Of a stretch of 64,000 bases of DNA, positions 63,934-64,000 are shown piece by piece. Both the position numbers and the translations under genes were made by a program. A model generated the notes under the pieces. The model did no database searches, had not been told where the DNA came from, and saw nothing but the letters and a program-made list of their open reading frames with translations. Location: positions 72,128 to 136,127 of the forward strand of contig JAFAAN010000052.1 in the NCBI GenBank assembly GCA_023426545.1. Reading direction: 5' to 3'. Source of the stretch: Pseudomonadota bacterium. GTDB lineage: Bacteria > Myxococcota > Myxococcia > Myxococcales > Myxococcaceae. The first letter of the stretch is position 1; every line of letters begins with the position of its first letter.

Positions 63934-64000
63934 GGGGCCTGCAGAGTCCTTCGCGGGATATGGAAAGGCCCGCCCGTGGTGAAGGGCCGGCCCGGCGAGG

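Overview
The window is a very GC-rich (about 70%) chromosomal segment of a myxobacterium, most likely Myxococcus or a close relative such as Corallococcus. The prolyl oligopeptidase at 10496-12688 closely resembles the M. xanthus enzyme as I recall it. Many lipoproteins, Asp-Ala-Gly-Thr spacer repeats, FHA/DUF4388 and PilT paralogs and a strong sigma-54 promoter fit the same group. No prophage integrase, transposase, rRNA or CRISPR array was seen.

Left part (1-16700): a 5'-truncated M24 aminopeptidase and a DUF2914 membrane protein; a yqgE-bolA-grxD operon tied to iron-sulphur biology; a receiver-domain protein; a peptide ABC importer (lipoprotein plus two permeases, no ATPase gene here) whose intergenic gap holds a 39-bp tandem repeat. 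A co-directional protein-quality block follows, transcribed tig, clpP, clpX, prolyl oligopeptidase, lon.

Centre (16300-34000): six tRNA genes in two groups flank a Bet/RecT-type recombinase. A nine-gene minus-strand run follows (recX, BamD-like, two or three cell-envelope/TPR/FHA genes, selD, amidase, rph, rdgB). Next are a PilT paralog, rplM-rpsI with a structured leader, a UvrD/PcrA helicase, a secreted lipoprotein, a remarkable CxxC-repeat protein and an RlmI-like methyltransferase.

Right part (34000-64000): a TPR-zincin lipoprotein, maf, a DHH phosphoesterase, a small basic protein behind a sigma-54 promoter, tatD, tcdA, an iron-sulphur PD-(D/E)XK nuclease, an SDR gene coupled to mutY, a DUF2934 protein, an FRG-domain protein next to a second tandem repeat, and a methionine module (core MetE-like protein, full-length metH, ArsR-methyltransferase fusion regulator with a near-palindromic operator). 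The end holds a patatin, a frameshifted small membrane gene, a secreted subtilase, CoA-binding, YiiX-like, SirB1-like and Nudix proteins, moaC and a PLP-dependent Cys/Met enzyme.

Most genes are housekeeping and often overlap by 1-4 bases, so translational coupling is common. The points most worth a second look are the CxxC-repeat protein, the solitary Bet fusion between tRNA genes, the sigma-54 promoter with upstream inverted repeats, and the metH regulator/operator.
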